6,915 nt of DNA from Bradyrhizobiaceae bacterium (GTDB lineage: Bacteria; Pseudomonadota; Alphaproteobacteria; Rhizobiales; Hyphomicrobiaceae). The notes beneath the pieces were generated by a model. It did not search any database. It had not been told where the DNA came from and saw only the letters and a program-made list of their open reading frames with translations. Of the stretch, positions 5,386 to 6,915 are shown piece by piece. The translations under genes and the position numbers were made by a program. Positions within the stretch are counted from its first letter, which is position 1; the number at the start of each line of letters is the position of its first letter. The stretch covers positions 1 to 6,915 of the forward strand of contig CANJPN010000332.1 of the NCBI GenBank assembly GCA_947475855.1, read 5' to 3'.

Positions 5386-6915
5386 CTAATTCGTTCGCGG
5401 CACCGCTCGCGGAGACGGCGCTCTCACGGCATTCGAGTTCCAACCTCCGTCCGGGTCGATCTGGGGCGATACCGGAACCGCCACGGCATCGCTGGCCTTG
5501 CCCGGCGAGGCTGAGCGCGGTGCCGCCTTTTTCGGCGCGGACTTGGTCGGCTCCGGCGGCGGCGTCGGCGCCGGCTGGGCATCCCGTGGTGTGATCCGCG
5601 GGTTCGATGTTGTCATCTGCATCATCTCACGGAAGATGCCAGGCACGATCGATGCAGGATTGACGTCGACCTGCGGCCGCGCCATCGGCCCGTGCACGCG
5701 AAACGTCATCCCGATCACGCCTTCGCCTCGTGGTCCCGCCAGGATCACGCCAAGGATCGGGAACTGCCCCAAAGCCGAGTTCAGCCCCTGCAGCGGCACA
5801 TAAGTGCCGCCCAGATCGACGGTTTGCTGCCGAAAATCAGCCTTTCCACGCAACAGTACGCCGAGCACTTGCCCGCGCAGGTCCGCATCGCTGATCACGA
5901 CCTGGCCGTGCCCCAATTCGAATGGCGCATTCATTGAAATGAAATCCAGCCGCGACCGCTGCTGCACACGCCGCTGTCCACGTGCATTCGCATTCTGATC
6001 GAGGCCATCCAACCCATCGCCGACCGCATCGCCAAGTATCGCGAAGTTCCAGACGTTGAGCCGTCCGGTCTTGTCTGCTGCGCCGCCGCCATCGAGATTG
6101 ACGTCGAGGTTCATCGTGCCACCCAGCATGTTCGGGAAAAATCCGATCATCCTGAACACCTGCCCCGCATCCTCCGATCGCGCCAACAGCCGCCGCGGCT
6201 CGCGTCCCGCCTGACTGATCGTAACTTCGAGTGGCGCGCCAGCTTGCTTGCCGCCGCTTTCGACCACTCCCCGCGCATGCATCGCGGTCGTACGCCCACC
6301 ACGATTGGACATCTGCAACTTGAGATTCTTTAGCGCGACCTCCTGATGCCCGAGCACGTTGTCGATTTCGACTTTGATATCGAGCCCAGCCTGATCTTTT
6401 CGCGGCGGCAACGGCTTCGAGCGCACCTGGCTGAACGAGAACAGCGACTTGAAGAAATCCCGCCCGTCTAGCGTCTGCCCTCGCGCCGTCACGTCCCATA
6501 CGTTGTCGTTGCGCAGTGTTCCCGACATCTGTAGCCGCGACACGACATGCAGCACCAGTTCCTGGAACGAAAACTCGCGCAGCTTGTTGCGCCCGTCGAG
6601 CACCAGATTTCCCGCCAGCGAGATGTCTTCGCCAACGATGCGAAAACCTTGCAACTCCGTGCGCTGCTTCGACGGTCGGGCAATTTCGAACTGCAGTGTA
6701 GCGGGACGTCCCGGAGCTTTTTTCCACGCAAGCGCTTCGAGAATCAGCTCCGCATTCACGAGATTGGCACGCACTTGAATCTGGGGTTCGCCCTGTGGTC
6801 TCGGCGTGATCAGAAGCTCGATTGGCATTTCGCCCGAAACGAACTCGTTGACATCAAGCCCGAGCTGCGTGCGATTTTCAGTGTCCAGCGTCGTCGTCAC
6901 AAGGACAGGCGGCTG
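5386..6915 (-). CDS. AsmA/DUF3971 (YhdP-like) envelope protein, C-terminal part, 5' end missing
   Basis: The frame is open from the right edge (in-frame CAG at 6915) to TAG at 5388-5386. The 509 visible residues are thus the C-terminal part of a longer protein; full-length relatives usually exceed 1000 residues. A GTG at 6900 could only give a fragment start and is not believed. The visible part alternates short beta strands, as in AsmA-type repeats, with RRLLARSEDAGQVFRMIGFF and MLGGTMNLDVNL (about 6189-6090). The typical C-terminal block follows: GRLNVWNFAILG, HGQVVISDADLRG, GTYVPLQGLNSALGQFPILG, GEGVIGMTFRVHGP and VDVNPASIVPGIFREM (about 6066-5616). Relatives are anchored in the inner membrane, span the periplasm and are linked to lipid transport and outer-membrane integrity. 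The last 66 residues (5586-5389) are a Pro/Ala/Lys-rich, probably disordered tail. The gene converges on tyrS with a 34-bp gap and no clear terminator between them. Confidence 0.9.
   Translation of the reverse strand, partial: QPPVLVTTTLDTENRTQLGLDVNEFVSGEMPIELLITPRPQGEPQIQVRANLVNAELILEALAWKKAPGRPATLQFEIARPSKQRTELQGFRIVGEDISLAGNLVLDGRNKLREFSFQELVLHVVSRLQMSGTLRNDNVWDVTARGQTLDGRDFFKSLFSFSQVRSKPLPPRKDQAGLDIKVEIDNVLGHQEVALKNLKLQMSNRGGRTTAMHARGVVESGGKQAGAPLEVTISQAGREPRRLLARSEDAGQVFRMIGFFPNMLGGTMNLDVNLDGGGAADKTGRLNVWNFAILGDAVGDGLDGLDQNANARGQRRVQQRSRLDFISMNAPFELGHGQVVISDADLRGQVLGVLLRGKADFRQQTVDLGGTYVPLQGLNSALGQFPILGVILAGPRGEGVIGMTFRVHGPMARPQVDVNPASIVPGIFREMMQMTTSNPRITPRDAQPAPTPPPEPTKSAPKKAAPRSASPGKASDAVAVPVSPQIDPDGGWNSNAVRAPSPRAVPRTN

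Noticed and set aside
5837..6727. 296-codon minus-strand open frame inside the AsmA-like gene
   Set aside because: Long only because of high GC. The product is Arg/Ala/Gly-rich without domains, and the other frame carries the AsmA/DUF3971 motifs.

Overview
This window looks like ordinary core chromosome of a GC-rich alphaproteobacterium. The order Hyphomicrobiales (Rhizobiales) is most likely. This placement is inferred from gene content and protein style: an IscR-type Rrf2 regulator directly upstream of a NifS/IscS-type cysteine desulfurase, a divergent alpha/beta hydrolase, and a large AsmA/DUF3971-like protein next to tyrS. No marker gene fixes the species. I see no mobile element, CRISPR array, phage gene, tRNA or rRNA.

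Layout: (1) 1-1462, minus strand: iscR followed by a cysteine desulfurase that runs off the left edge. Stop and start overlap in TGATG, and a strong hairpin lies just upstream of the second start. This is probably the head of an Fe-S cluster assembly (suf/isc) operon continuing outside the window. (2) 1463-1816: a 354-bp divergent intergenic region with a good sigma70-type promoter for iscR, an IscR-like palindrome over its -10, a large near-palindrome in the leader and two interlocking inverted repeats. (3) 1817-2503, plus: an alpha/beta hydrolase with an intact Ser-Asp-His triad. (4) 2543-2812, minus: a small two-helix membrane protein of unknown function, ending in a hairpin terminator. (5) 2875-4017, minus: anmK, anhydro-MurNAc kinase of peptidoglycan recycling. 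(6) 4098-5351, plus: tyrS, divergent from anmK across 80 bp. (7) 5386-6915, minus: the C-terminal 509 residues of an AsmA/DUF3971-like protein, convergent with tyrS and cut by the right edge.

The genes serve separate housekeeping tasks: Fe-S assembly and its control, cell-wall recycling, tRNA charging and envelope maintenance. The parts that most deserve a second look are regulatory: the iscR promoter, operator and structured leader, and the hairpin-plus-overlap joining iscR to the desulfurase. The cysteine desulfurase frame has no stop inside the window, so a search limited to closed ORFs misses it. I read it by translating the reverse complement from 983.
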